Source: Nyssa sinensis
Lineage: Eukaryota; Streptophyta; Magnoliopsida; Cornales; Nyssaceae
Assembly: GCA_008638375.1 (NCBI GenBank)
Contig: CM018052.1
Coordinates: 7,709,506-7,773,505 of the forward strand
DNA length: 64,000 nt
Direction: 5' to 3'
Under the pieces are notes generated by a model. The model was not told where the DNA came from. It made no database searches and worked only from the letters and a program-made list of their open reading frames with translations. Made by a program: the position numbers and the translations under genes. Shown here one piece after another: positions 33,536-45,450 of the stretch. How positions within the stretch are numbered: the stretch's first letter is position 1; every line of letters starts with the position of its first letter.

Positions 33536-35560
33536 TAGATATTTATCCTAAAGGGGGGTGAATAGGGTATTTTGTAAATATTGACAACTTTTACAAACTT
33601 TAGAAATGAATGCAAGATATGCATAAGTATGTAAAATAATAGAGAGAGAAAGAGAGAGCAAACACAACGATTTTTAGGAGGTTTAAAAAAATTCTTACGT
33701 ACTTGAATTAAGCATCCCCACTTGATTTTTTCCACTATATTGATCTCCTTCACAGGTGGAGGCCAAACCTTTACAACAAGAGCTCTTAACTCTTTGCCCA
33801 GCAAAATATCCCCTTTTGCTTCACACGGGTAGCACCTACTCACAAATCTCACTGCCAAGCGAATATACAAAGTTTGTTTACCGACAAGCACTCTCTTTAA
33901 GAGTATATTGGTGCAATAAATTCTTACTCTCGATAGATTAATCAAATGTAAGCTCAAAGTATTTAAGATGAGTAAAACTTTTAGATCTAGGTTTCCAATG
34001 GTCAAATCTAAAGCCAAGAATAAAGATGTAGAAGTGTAAGCTTGTAAGAGATTGCAATTAATTCTTTAGAGAACCTTTATTAGATTTAAAAAATAGAGTC
34101 ATTTCCTCCTTTTTCATCTGTTCAAAATTTGAATTTTCAAATGCTAGATCAACAAAAATAGTCCACTAGAATCACCAATTAGTCGACTGAATGAACATTC
34201 AGTTGATTGATTAGCCCAACTGATTTGTCCAGAGGGTTTAAGGTTTATGTGTTCAAGAATAATTAGTCAATTGATTCTTAGAGTCAATCAACTAGTTCTG
34301 ATGTACACTATTTTTGTTTTTGAAACTCAGTCGACTGAACCTATAATTAGGTCGACTGGTTTGGAGAGTAAGCTCAAGCTGTGTACTTCAAATGGTCACT
34401 CAATTGACTAACTCTAGGAACTAATGGACTGGTGTTGTCAGTGTAAAAATAAGGCTTAAAAATCAGTCGATTTATTCTTAGAACTGGTTGACTAGTTTTG
34501 ACAGAATAGGTATTCTTACTTTTTTTTTTTTTTTTATAGTATTTCATTTTTAAAACCTTTTGATCTTTCAAAACTTGAAGTATAGCAATGTGTTGTTTTG
34601 AAAAATCATTTTAGGATTGGTTCTAGTTTATCATTTTAATTATTAAGAGCTTATGCCTAATGATCAACTAATCCTAAATCACTCAAAACCCAAAATAAGG
34701 AAAATGAAAGGTCTTCTCTTAACTTGTCTTGATTCCTTGGGGTTGAGTGTGTTCATTTACTTAGATCATTAGAGCATTCTACTTGATTGGATTTTAATTT
34801 GAAGCTTGTGCTTCGAGTGGAGTCCTTAATCTTGATGGCCTTTGTCATTTCTTGGTCACTAATATTCTTTGACTTAGATGATCTATTTGCATTGTCACTA
34901 TATAAAACATTAGTCTTCATGGATAATGTCTTGTTATCATCAAAATTATTGAGATGCCCTTGGTTGAAAACCCTTAGGGCTAACAATCATGATGACAAAT
35001 AATTATTCACTTTCAATGAAAATAGAAATGTATAGAAAGAAAATTGATAGAGAATAATGAATTTACACATATTGCTCCTCCGATCAATTTGTAAATTGGA
35101 ATTCATGCCTTATTATAAATAGATTAACATTTAGGCATAATTTTCTATATCCTCCCCCTATCATTATGTAATCATGGTAAGTTAAGGTTAGAGGGTTATA
35201 TTACATTTCATGCTTAGTTTGTGCATTTAGATGATATGGTTGAATACACATTTCACAAAACAAAAAGGATAGATATAATAAAAATAATTATGATTTTTTA
35301 TTCATTAATGAGTTTGATCTTTTACAAGTGATTAATTGCACGAAGTACAAGTATTTTCTTTCTTTGCAATTAAAAAAACAAGCAAAGCAAAAAACAAAAA
35401 TCAAAATCAAAAGACCTAAATACCAAAAAAAAAAAAAACTAAAGTTTTCTTAAAAGCCTAGTCTTTTTCTCCTTCTTGTTCTTCGTTCTTCTCCCCTTTT
35501 GTCATCTTAAAAAATGATGTCCTAGGGTTTTTGGGGAGGAAGTGGCTTATGTCTTGTACT
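33536..35560. other. unassigned repetitive DNA
   Basis: No convincing gene. Sequence near 33550 (AAAGGGGGGTGAATAGGGTA) resembles DNA seen beside plant Copia LTRs. A 160-codon minus-strand frame (33535-34017) has no recognisable domain and overlaps repeat-like sequence. A block of GTCGAC-type repeats lies at 34150-34520. The rest is AT-rich. Confidence 0.35.
34150..34520. repeat. about five degenerate repeats around AGTCGACTGA
   Basis: Variants of the palindromic core (C/T)AGTCGACTG(A/G) pair up across spacers such as TTCTTAGAACT, giving a run of imperfect inverted repeats every 60-80 bp. Confidence 0.5.
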
Positions 35561-35566
35561 GAGGAT

Positions 35567-36745
35567 CTAGTTGAGTAGGTGTTTGACCTCAAACACTTTT
35601 ATCGTCGTTTCTCTATTCTTTCGCTCATTATGCTTATAAAGAGCGTCGACACGTAGCTTGAGGATGTGCACGTCATTCTCTATGGTATCAATGTGCTCAG
35701 TCATTGAGGCCAGTGTTTTGGAGAGATTGGTTTCAATGGATCGGAGTTGGCTAAGAAGTCTAGAGTCCATCTCCCGAAGTAGGTTGGTGAGGGAGGTAGA
35801 GTTCAGGGTTAGAGCCAGAGGTGGAGTGGGAGTGGTGGTTTGTGTGGTAGGGTGAGTGGGCTTTTGTGGTGGCGCGTGTTATATGTTAGAGGTGGATTTG
35901 GGAACCCTTACTTGTTTGGTTTCCTTATACCCCATGGATTTGAAAGTCCCCTTGGAGTAGAAATCCGTGTGGATGTGAGTGTAAATGTCATTTTCACTAC
36001 CATGGTCAATTTGGTAGTGTTTGTAAAGAGTGGTGAGGTAGTTGTTATAAGGAAGAATTCCTTTATTTTTCTTACGGTAATCATCATGTGTTGGAGGATG
36101 ATGTGAGAGAGGTAAACTTTTTGTTGGTTTATGATGCACCAAATGAGGAACACGTCCATGTATGTGACAAAGTCTCATCTAGCAGTACGGGGGAGGATGT
36201 TGTAGGTGATGACGTGGTGGATAAGGCGATTCTCGAAGTTGAGTTGAAAAGACTTGGGTTTGAAGGGTTTAGTGATAAAGGGGTCACCACACATTTGTTT
36301 TATGACCGTAAGAGGGTTAAACCCTTCACGTATTACCCAAGAGTTTGTGTTAAACTCTTGGAATTCCGTTTGGGAAATTTGGAAGATATCAAAGATGGAT
36401 TAGAGAGTGAGTGAGATGGGAATGTCATGGATCCAAGACGTTGCATTGGGGCCCTTGGGTATATCTAAATACCCTTAGAAGAGTTGGATGAGGAAAGTGT
36501 ATTGAATGTTGGAGGAAGAGAGAAACTTAGTCCAACCAAGGCAGTCAAAGAGGGACCCGATGAAAATGGATTAGGTTTCAAAGAAAATGATGTTGATGGT
36601 TTTACGATACTCAATTATACAATGCTTGATGTCATCATTGAGCTTTTGAGCAATGGTGGTGTAGATGAAGAGTTGTTTATCGTGCCTAGATTTCTTTTGG
36701 TGTTTGGGATCGATATCATCATTATGACGCTATTTTAGGAATTTG
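35567..36745 (-). pseudogene. remnant of a 'putative plant transposon protein' gene
   Basis: On the minus strand several shifted frames give a protein of the type that accompanies many plant retroelement-derived loci. From the left end of the protein: NQKHINQIP-like start, LGWTKFLSSSNIQYTFLIQL, GDPFITKPFKPKSFQLNFEN, MDVFLIWCIINQQKVYLSHI, the frame-shifted FLPYNNYLTTLYKHYQIDH, and MGYKETKQVRVPKST, ending in a coiled-coil-like MDSRLLSQLRSIETNLSKTL with heptad spacing. Shifts near 36160, 36050 and 35800 and stops near 36480 and 36420 show it is dead. Element D truncated its 5' end at 36828. The overlapping plus-strand frames (36088-36414, 36484-36738) are shadows. The family name is by recollection of the motif order. 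Confidence 0.5.
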
Positions 36746-36827
36746 GTTGATGTGTTTCTGGTTTTGGGAGCTATGGAAGAAGGATTTGAAGGTTTGGGAG
36801 AGATTTGGACAATTTTGTGATAGTTAA

Positions 36828-37307
36828 TGTCACATCCCAAACCCTACCTTATGTGGATTAGGGATAATGATTAGCAAGTTAAATATCTCGCCAATACACC
36901 AACCCTTTTGTAGCATATTGATGACGTGTCTAACCAAAGGCCTCTTTACATAACCAAGTAGATTGCATCCAGTCATATAAAGTCATACAACAAAAATCTG
37001 AGTTGTAAAATCTTTTGTTTGAATGCAGTCACACTTGGCATAGCATAAGTAACATTACATCAGATTTACAATAATAGGAACCCAACAGTACATTACACAT
37101 GAGCATATGAACTAATACATTACTGATGAACATTGTTCATATTTTATTCTTACTCTAAGCTGTCACATCAATCTGTTATCTGTCACTTCCAGTTGCTATC
37201 TCTATGGCTAGGATACTAATCCCTTTCTAGCTAGAGTCTCTATTCATCATAGCTTATTAACATCGGATCTGTAAACTTCTTAGACATTCCTAAAAGCATA
37301 CAAGATA
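36828..37307 (-). mobile_element. element D: 3' end of a C/G-type element, cut by the CACTA transposon
   Basis: Starts TGTCACATCCCAAACCCTAC, the reverse complement of the GGGATGTGACA end seen in C and G. The candidate left duplication is GTTAA (36823-36827). About 480 bp can be followed before the CACTA-like terminus at 37308; the rest of D is not in the window on that side. Confidence 0.65.
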
Positions 37308-37319
37308 TACTACGAAAAA

Positions 37320-37750
37320 TAGCACTTTTAGCAGCATTCATAAGCATTGCTAATAAAACCAACAAGTGCTACTAATGACCTTTAGCGACATTCATATGCG
37401 TGCCGCTGCTAACGCCGGTAATAGCAATGTTACAAATACTATTAGGGGCGTTCAGTCCGAAAATGCAGCTATTAATATTCTATTAGAGACGTTTAAAATA
37501 CCGCTAATAAGTACAAAAGAAGTTGTTAAACACCGTTAATAGTCCATTATTAGCTGCGCTCACATAAATGCCGCTAATAATGGACTATTAGTGGCATACA
37601 TTATGTGCTGCTAATAGTCCATTGCTAATAATGCTTGTTTAGTGACTAACGCATGAACAATGCTAATAATAGACTATTAGTGGCATACACTGGGCACCAT
37701 TAATAGTTAATTATTAGTGGCATTCATGTGAGCGTTGCTAATAATGTTTT
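37320..37750. repeat. CACTA subterminal repeats
   Basis: Variants of GCTAATAATGGACTATTAGTGGC recur in both orientations. The best pair is AATAGTCCATTATTAG (37538-37553) with CTAATAATGGACTATT (37574-37589), perfect 16-bp arms. Subterminal repeats of this kind bind the CACTA transposase. Confidence 0.8.
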
Positions 37751-38109
37751 TATATTTTTTTCCCACACCTGTAATTTGTACATTCAATTTTCACTTGTTC
37801 AAACCTGTGTCATCAATAATATTATACAATCGCATACATAATAATATAGATATGAAATTCATTCCATAAATATAACACAATTTAATTAGAAATACAAATT
37901 TTGAGCACAAATTGAAATTTGTGCAGTAAATTAAAAATTGTTCCAAATATATTGATTAATGTTTACAAAAGAAGAAGGAAAAAAACTATCGGCCCAACCT
38001 ATTGCATCTCCCTACCGACACAAGAATCCAGTAATATGCAATGAGAAATTCATAATTATTAGATGTGAGTAAAAAAATATTAAGAAAAAGTATAAAATTA
38101 CATATTTAT

Positions 38110-40505
38110 TTTGCATAAGTTGCAAATCGGGCATTCGAATTGTGTTTTGTAAGTTTGAACACGTGTATGTCATTAGTTGTGAGGTGTGTGAATTGATTTG
38201 GTGGTGGTTTGACCATTTTCGAGGCATTTTGGGAGGTCAAAGGCCCAAAAGGGGCCGTTTTTGACACTTTAAGTCCTTTTTTTTGGAATAAGTTGTAAAC
38301 CAGGCATCCGAATTGTGTACCGTAAGCTTGAGCATATGTACATTAGTTGTGAGGTGTGTGAATTAATTTGATGATGGTTTGTGTTAGGACAAAGGATCCA
38401 ATATTGTGATTGGTTAATCCGCTTTGACAAAATGTGCTTTGGTTGTAATCATGACATTAGTCTTAGGCTTAGACTTATTCAAGCCCCGTTCTACTCCAAC
38501 ATGGTCCAAGCTTAATTGTCGTGCACATCTTTTGTTGTGATTTGGATCTCACACATGCACAAATATATGCATTGCATACAGTATATATCTTTTTCCATTT
38601 TGTGTGTTGTTGTCTTGTGTTGTAAAACAATTATCCCAAAATGCATATTTAGAAACACTATGTTTTGATACTTCGGGAAATTTAGTTCACAATGCAAGAA
38701 GAAGACAAACTCTCTATTAGTCGTTCGAACGACCAAGAGTCTCATTCAAATGAACAACTAAGGCTGGTCATTTTTTATCATTCGATTGAATATCAATCAA
38801 ACAAAGGACTACAACCTCTCATTTGATATTTGTTTGATACTCGTTCGAACGAAGAGGCTCATTCAAACGAGCAACTGCTTCGCTCAAATGAACCCTATGT
38901 AAAACAAAATACTTTTATATTCTGAAGAGTTATTTTTAGATCCACGAATGTGCATATAAATAGTCACATTTTTATTTCAATATGAGAGATTCTAGAGTTA
39001 AGTGCAAAGCATTAGAGAGAAGTGAGAGCATTCATTAGAAAGCATTCCTATATATTTTCTCTATATCTCTACATCTCCACATCATGATTTGCATAATTTT
39101 TACATGATGGAAGTCATTATGAAAGCCTAGAGCAACACAACCATCATCAACAAAGGAGTTTCTTCTTGTGTATTTCAAGGAGCGAGCGATCAAAGGAGTT
39201 TGAGGTAATGTGGAACTCACGATTGTGCCGAAGAGCTTTGCCAAATTGGACAATGCTTAGGATTCAAGGCAGAATCGAGAGTGGGAGATTGAACTAGGTT
39301 AGAGAGCTTGGTTCATGCTTGCCGCATTTCAATCGGTTCATTCTTCATTGTGAAGATTTTTCATCGGGTAATGAGTGCCCTAAAGTTTTCCATCACAAGT
39401 GATTGTGATGGTTTCTTCATAACTAAAATTAGTGTGATTTTCTCAATTTTCTAATTTGTTTTACAATTCATGTTTTATCAATTCAAGCATGCTTTTTCCT
39501 AATTGAAAAATCATAATATGTGTATTAATAATTGGAATTAAATTAGTGGATTAATTGATTAAGTAATTTGGAAATTGAAAAATTGAGATGATGATTATGC
39601 AAATTAATTAGTTAATTGATTTAGCTTGAAATTTGAATAATTTTATCAATTGATTGGGGTTGAACATATGAGGTGAATTGTTTTTGTGATTGAACAATTA
39701 AGCAATTGAATTGATTGAATAAATTGTTAGGAATTTAATTGCATTATATGTTGTATGTTATATAGAATTTGATCAATTCATCATTGTACCTCAAATTGTT
39801 GGTAGAATAGAGTTGTGGATAAAAGGTTGAAAAATATTGACATACCTATTCAACCCCCTTTCTAGGTTATATATTCACACTTTGCGCCACACTAGTATGA
39901 CCGTTTTCGGGCATTTTGGGTGGTCAAAGGCCCAGAAGGGGCCATTTTAGACACTTAAGTCCTTTTATTTTTGAATAAGTTGCAAACCTGGCATCCAAAT
40001 TATATACCGTAAGCTTGAGCACATGTATTTCATTATTTTTGAGGTGTTTGACCTATTTTGGTGGTGGTTTGACCGTTTTTGGGCATTTTGGGGGCTCAAA
40101 GGCCCAAAAGGGGCTGTTTTAGACACTTAAGTCCATTTTTTTTTGCATAAGTTGCAAAGTGGGTATCCGAATTGTGTATCATAAGTTTGAGGATGTGTAT
40201 TTCATTATTTTTGAGGTGTGTGAATTAATTTGATGGTGGTTTGACCATTTTGAGCATTTTGGGCAGTCAAAGTCCTAAAAGGGACCATTTTAAACACTTA
40301 AGTCCCTTTTTTTGGCATAAGTTGGAAATCGGGCATCCGAATTGTGTACCGTAAGTTTGAGCACATGTATTTCATTAGTTGTGAGGTGTGTGTGAACTTT
40401 TTGGTGGTGTTTTGACCATTTTTGGGCATTTTGGGCGGTCAAACGCCCAAAAGGGGCCATTGTAGACACTTAAGTCTTCCTTTGCACAAGTTGCAAACCG
40501 GGCCC
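38110..40505. repeat. tandem array, unit about 172 bp, interrupted by a 1.5-kb insertion
   Basis: Units begin at about 38111, 38284, 39971, 40143, 40313 and 40490 with (G)CATAAGTTGCAAA-CGGGCATCC and contain GAGGTGTGTGAATTAATTTG, TTTGACC-TTTTGGGCATTTTGGG and AAAGGCCCAAAAGGGGCC. The spacing is 169-177 bp once the insertion in unit 2 is removed. A unit contains the near-palindrome GGCCCAAAAGGGGCC. The last unit is partial and leads into the transposase gene. Confidence 0.85.
38382..39894 (+). mobile_element. 1.5-kb solo-LTR-like insertion, Copia (SIRE/Maximus)-like, in the 172-bp array
   Basis: Begins TGTTAGGACAAAGGATCC exactly where the tandem unit is broken; the unit resumes after CCACACTA. 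The flanking 5-mers GTTTG (38377-38381) and GTATG (39895-39899) form a one-mismatch duplication. It has a TATAAATA box (38955-38962) and ends with ACCTATTCAACCCCCTTTCT-type sequence, as Copia SIRE-lineage LTRs do. No coding region. Confidence 0.6.
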
Positions 40506-40599
40506 AAAATTTACGAGTTCTAACAAATGATGTGGCTTTTAAACTTACCAAGATTGAGAAGGGCCACCCTGTTGCTGTAGTAGTGTCTACAAAATGTCC

Positions 40600-41700
40600 T
40601 CAAAAAGGGACAATATCTGCTCTAACTAGTGTTGCGGCACTTTGATGCCTTGGCCCTCTATGTGACCGTTTGGAATCTTGCATCACTATCTATAGAAGAC
40701 AATGTTGGTGTAGGTTGGACACCAGCCCCTAGGCGTCGGACCCATAAACAATGCCTCACATATCTAGTCATCGGTCATTGGGGTCTCTCCCTCATAGGTC
40801 AGCTGCGCACGCCTCTCTAGCATTTCCTCTTACAAATATTTATAAAATTTTAATTTAGTAATAGTGTTATGTATACGGTAAAAACTTACATATAATTGCT
40901 GCGAGTCTGGGTCCACCCAACCCTTCTTTGGGTTGAAGTGCGTCTTGTGCCATATATCAGTAGGGCTGGGCAATGCATGTATGTCCGGGCTGGGCCGTGC
41001 TGCAACAATAATAACACTATTAAGTTAAGATTATGAAATGCCATATTTATAATATTAGAAAATAGACACTTATAATTACCATATCATGTATGTGGCGAAA
41101 TGAACGTGAACCACCATAGTGATTCACCTTTTGCTTGCTCTTACTTTTTACATTTCTTGCACTAATTGCATGTATGTTAAATTCAATAATGTTAATATAT
41201 ATATCTAATAAATTATTATAAAACTATTAATTGTGTAATTTGATTACCTTGAATTCGTCAGTGTCCCACTGTTAATGCGCGGGTCTCTACCTACATCTAT
41301 CTTCTTTCTATAATACACGTACATCTTGTGGTGGTAGTCCTTGAAGCGAAGCCCCAGGTAGAGCCGTCCACCACCTTCTGCATATGTGGTAGATGTAGGT
41401 TAATGTCCCAATTCTCCTACAAAATCATTTCACATTAAGATTAGAGTAGTGATTCATTATATATGTAAATAATAAATAGAATTAAATAATAAAAGACATT
41501 AAAATGTGTTCGCAGAGCTTCCATCGCTACTCCTCGATGACATCATGCTAGCCGTTGACATAAAATGGCCCACAAAGTCGGCAAAGGATGCCGATCTTGG
41601 TGGAAAACTCCAGTGCCCACCCACCAACAAGCTCAGTCATTCCCTTGGGGATCTCGATGCCAATGCGGGCGCCTATAGACGCATCTTTCTGTCACTGTAA
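40600..41700 (-). pseudogene. CACTA-associated transposase (Transposase_24 / PTTA-En-Spm type), multi-exon
   Basis: Minus-strand exons with matching splice signals. Exon i (about 41700-41500) gives IGIEIPKGMTELVGGWALEF and STKIGILCRLCGPF. Exon ii (41416-41248) gives YAEGGGRLYLGLRFKDYHHK and MYVYYRKKIDVG. Exon iii (41161-41080) gives KSKQKVNHYGGSRSFRHIHD, the family's KQ..NH..GS.SF motif. Exon iv (40998-40890) gives PTDIWHKTHFNPKKGWVDPD. Exon v (from 40816) gives ERRAQLTYEGETPMTDD, then a TAG where the family has glutamine or glutamate. Exon borders have AG acceptors and GTAAT/GTAAGT donors. Stops in exons i and v show decay. The N-terminus lies toward 42 kb as a Ser/Thr/Pro-rich region. Confidence 0.75.
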
Positions 41701-42259
41701 TCTGGCAGTCTTCAACCTTCTGCGTCCACGTCTTGGCATAGAGGTTGAAGATTTTTGAAGAAACATCATAGAAACAATCAGTACCAAAAATATATATATA
41801 ATTATGAATTGAAAATTAATAACATTCCAGTAGCAATAGCAGTAGCATCAATGTCAATAAGAATAAAAGTAGGAGTAGGAGGATGAGCATGAGCAAGTGG
41901 CGCCGAACCTGTAGAGGAAAAACTAGTACCACTTGTTGGCACATGGGTGGATGAGTCCTACCTTGGGGTAGTGGGTAGCCAAAGGCGTGCACTAGGACCC
42001 CGCCATATCTAAAGGTAGAAAAATAATTAAAAATACATAAAAAATTAATAGTATAAATTGATATATGAAATTACACATGTAATACCTAGGAAAATTATTT
42101 GTCAAAGTCTGCATCATCATCTATTATAATAATTTCCTTATTATCATAACAGTACTCTAATAATGTGTCATCATCGAAATCACTTTCATCGCCATCATCA
42201 TCATTATTGATGAATGTTGTGACCCTCGCATCTAAATGCACGGTATTTTGGAAGGCACT
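41701..42259 (-). other. CACTA gene 5' region with low-complexity coding
   Basis: Around 41860-41990 the minus strand reads a Thr/Ser/Pro-rich peptide (STHVPTSGTSFSSTGSAPLA). A homologous stretch lies at 57640-57780 on the other side of element E. The rest is AT-rich with many CAT/ATC trinucleotides and no firm feature. Confidence 0.45.
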
Positions 42260-42465
42260 TGTAACACCCCAAACCGATTATTAAAAATTAAGTCACTAAT
42301 TAAATATTAGGCAAAGTGATAATTAAGAAAACTAGACCAAGAAAAATAAAAGCTATAAAATAACAAGACTTTGATTTATGAAGTCGACAAGTGATATATA
42401 CACTATATAAAACCCTATTCCACCACCTCCACATCTAATCAGAATTCATGCAACACCTCACTAAA

Positions 42466-42565
42466 ATATATATATATATATATATATATATGAATATTTA
42501 TGTTATACGTGTGAGAAAAATTCAAAATTGACTTGTGTGTGTGTGGCTAAAGAGAGAGAGAGAGA

Positions 42566-42601
<36 letters not shown>

Positions 42602-42602
42602 A
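42466..42602. repeat. (TA)n and (GT)n-(GA)n microsatellites in E
   Basis: TA repeats at 42466-42490, then GTGTGTG and GAGAGAG runs at 42530-42602. The short ORFs covering them are low-complexity artefacts. Confidence 0.9.
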
Positions 42603-43623
42603 GAAGAAGGAGAAGAAAGGGGAAGGAGAAGAAGGAGGAGCTGCATGCACCATGAGCCCAAACCAGAGGAGCATCTAGAGGTTCAGAATCAAGCCAAGGG
42701 AAGGGAGAGAGTGGGGGAGAGGAGAGAGGCTGCCATTTGAGGAAAAAGAAAGTTTTTTCCTCTCCTCAGTTTTCTCTTTTAAAACCCTACAATGGTGAAT
42801 TCTAATGCCATGCATGTGTGGATAATTGAAAAAGAATGAAAATTGAAAGAAAATGACGTTGTTAAGCTTGGAAGGAACTCTAGAACTAAAAACATAAAAT
42901 CTTAGAAAATTGTGTTTTTGGTTTAGCTTGAATAAAACTTGCAACTAAGTTCATGGCTCAAAAGAGCATAAAAAGTAGAGTGTGCTGCAACTTGAAGCAG
43001 CAAAAATGTTGAGGGACCATGGAGAAATAGTGAGTTGTAGGTAAGGTTGAGTAAAATTGATAGATGAGAGTTTGATCAATTTGTTGGGTTTTAGGAAAGG
43101 GAAAATATTCCCTGTAGTCCCAAGAACCCACAAGAGGAAATTAGGAGCAAAATGAGTAGCAGAACCCCATGAAATTGAAGTTTAATGGGTCACCGAAAAA
43201 ATGACCCTCGTCGGGGCAGCCATTGTGAATGGTTGTTCGACAGCCAAGGGTTGACCCAAATTTAATTCCAACACTAAATATGGAATCCTTATGAAAATTA
43301 GGTTCGAACCACGTTGAGCAGTGGCCGAAATTCAACCGGCGATAGTCACCGGTGTCAGAGAAGGCCACCGGAACCCTCGTCGGAGAAGTAGGGAAGATGA
43401 ACAATAGATAGGTCTGGTCTCGGGTTAGGGTTAGAACCTGCCCAAGCGTAGATAGGGTTAATTTGGGTTTTAATTTAAAATAGAAATCGGGTGTTTGGCA
43501 ACAGGGACAACCTTTGATTTAATACCCTTGTTCAGGCCTAGGATATCTTATCCTTGTTTAGCTCCTTGTCTGCTGTCTGGTAATCAGAAAATCATAAAAT
43601 AAAAGGGGAGTCGCAGCTCCCCA

Positions 43624-43686
43624 AGTTTCAAACCCCAGACCTGCATGTGTGAGAGACCTAACCCCAAGCATGTGGCCACTGTGCCA
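43624..43686 (-). promoter_or_regulatory. antisense tRNA-like Pol III A/B boxes in element E
   Basis: Minus strand: perfect A box TGGCACAGTGG (43686-43676), followed 52 nt later by a decayed B box GGTTTGAAACT. The same A box is present in F. Confidence 0.6.
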
Positions 43687-44632
43687 ACTTTACACATGTG
43701 AACATCATGGACTAAATATATATATATATATATAATATGAAACAAAAGATTTAAATTAATTTAATTTGATAAAATATTTTTGATGCCTAAATAAAATAAA
43801 AAGATAGTGCAACACAACATTTTTGGGCATTCTGGACTTAACGGCAGAGTCTGATTTGTAAAATTAAATCTCAAAAATTAAGACACAAAATAAAAAAATT
43901 AACATTTTACCCCTAATGATGCCCAAAGCTAATTAAATATAAAAAGTAGTCTATCTTGACTATTTTGGATGTTCCAGACTTAATGGTGAGGTCTATTAAG
44001 CCCAAATAAATTCTAAAAAATATGGAACAACAAATGAGGTAATACCCATTACGTCCCAAGAATTTATTTAGTTGTAAAATGAATTTAGAAAAATAGGGTA
44101 GAACCTAACTTAAAGTCTAAGGCTACTAGACCGACGAATAGAATTCGTTCAGAAAAATTTAGTTATAAAAATAATAAGTGGCCGATAGTAATGCCTCAGT
44201 TATGTTCTAATACGTAGTTATATGCATGTGACTTATGATCTAGGGACTAAAGACAAAGGAAACAGATTGAAAAGTTAAGGTGAGTAATCTTGCTTGTTGA
44301 ATCAGTGGTACTTTATCTTCTATCTAACAAATGCTAAATTGTTTAGGTGAGAAATCCGACATCTTGAATCAGTGTTTTATCTCCTATTGAAAAATGCCTA
44401 AGTGTTTTATATCTTGTTCAAATGTCTATATTATGAAATTCTATTTCTGTACTTTGTGAAATATTCAAGAACTATGATCTTCATGTCTAGATTTTGAAAT
44501 GACATTCATTTATACTAATTTAAAAAATGTTTGTAAACCATGACACCCCTTTAATGAGAAAAATGATTTGCGAGATCTAGTTTTGACTATGCAACCTGAA
44601 TCATATGTGTTTTGATCCAATCATGTGTTTAT

Positions 44633-45020
44633 GTGAGACCTACCCATGTGTTGCTCTGACTCTTGTAATAAGACCTACCTATATGGTGCTCTAACTCAAT
44701 GTGTAATTCGATTCTTGTGTTTGTCAGAGGCCTACTCATGTGGTGCTCCGAATCTTGATGTGACTTACCTACATGGCGTTGTGATTCAATTCTTGTGTCT
44801 GTCTGGGGCTTACCGATGTGGCCCTTCGACTCTTGATGAGACTTACCTATATGGCACTTTGACTCGATTCTTGTGTTTACACGAGGTTGACCCTTGTGGT
44901 GCTCTAACCCTTGATGAGACTTACCCATATGGTACTCTGACTCATTGTGCAATTCATGTATGAGACTTTCCTACGTGGTGCTTCGACTCTTTATGAGACT
45001 TACCCACGGAGTGCTCCGAC
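44633..45020. repeat. tandem array of GAGTCAGAGCGCCACATGG-type units (reverse orientation), element E
   Basis: About ten units reading TGAGACTTACC-(T/C)A(T/C)(A/G)TGGCGCTCTGACTC, alternating with units carrying GGCCTAC or GTTGACCC. It is the sense-strand form of the array in F. It creates a 107-codon minus-strand ORF of repeated H-M-G-K-S-H peptides that I regard as a by-product. Confidence 0.85.
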
Positions 45021-45450
45021 TCAATATGTGAATCTTCGATATGTGTAATATGTGTAATATGTGTCTGTCATCTGTCTCGTATTATCTGTTATTCGAAATT
45101 AGATTTCAGAAACACCCTATCGTGTGTAGTTTTCATTTGTTATTATGTTATCCATTCCGCAATTAATTATCTGAACCATGTTTTAATAAATCAATATGCT
45201 ATTATACGTTCTGTGAACAACTCTTGATTATCTCATTTGTGATTTGATATTTGAACTGTGTTATTAAAAATAATGTGTTTTATAAATGCTTCTATTATAT
45301 CTGCTTAAACCTTCAGTATCCTTTATACGTGATCCATTTTGAAAGCATGTTTTAAAATATTCTTGTGTATATGATATCTGTTTGAAGAAACTTGGTGCCC
45401 ATGATATTTTGTGCAAAACTCTATCTTACAAAACTTGTGACAAGATGCAG

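Larger units (their letters stand above)
37308..42259 (-). mobile_element. CACTA (En/Spm) DNA transposon, one end and transposase-related gene
   Basis: The left terminus TACTACGAAAAATAGCACTT is a one-base variant of the CACTAC... terminal inverted repeat of plant CACTA elements, followed by TTAGCAGC and a typical subterminal region with many short direct and inverted repeats (37320-37750). Farther in are a ~172-bp tandem array (38110-40500) and, on the minus strand, exons of a Transposase_24 (PTTA/En/Spm) protein (40600-41700). Element E interrupts it at 42260. The opposite terminus is not seen; the right flank of E (57558) may be its continuation. Confidence 0.75.

Noticed and set aside
33535..34017. 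160-codon minus-strand ORF
   Set aside because: Longest unassigned frame in that region, but its sequence shows no recognisable motif and overlaps repeat-like DNA with regular purine/pyrimidine runs.
36088..36738. Plus-strand ORFs of 108 and 84 codons
   Set aside because: Opposite strand to a better-supported plant-transposon protein remnant; no independent similarity.
37200..37750. CRISPR-like array
   Set aside because: Short repeats of variable spacing and both orientations next to a CACTA terminus are subterminal repeats; the DNA is eukaryotic.
41506..41700. Plus-strand ORF of 64 codons
   Set aside because: It is the shadow of the minus-strand CACTA transposase exon, which matches the family.
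42528..42740. ORF of VCVCVC and EREREE repeats
   Set aside because: Product of the GT/GA microsatellites in element E.
44629..44952. 107-codon minus-strand ORF with repeated HMGKSH peptides (also at 58927-59121)
   Set aside because: The DNA repeat array explains it. Both strands stay open by repetition, and it is antisense to the element.
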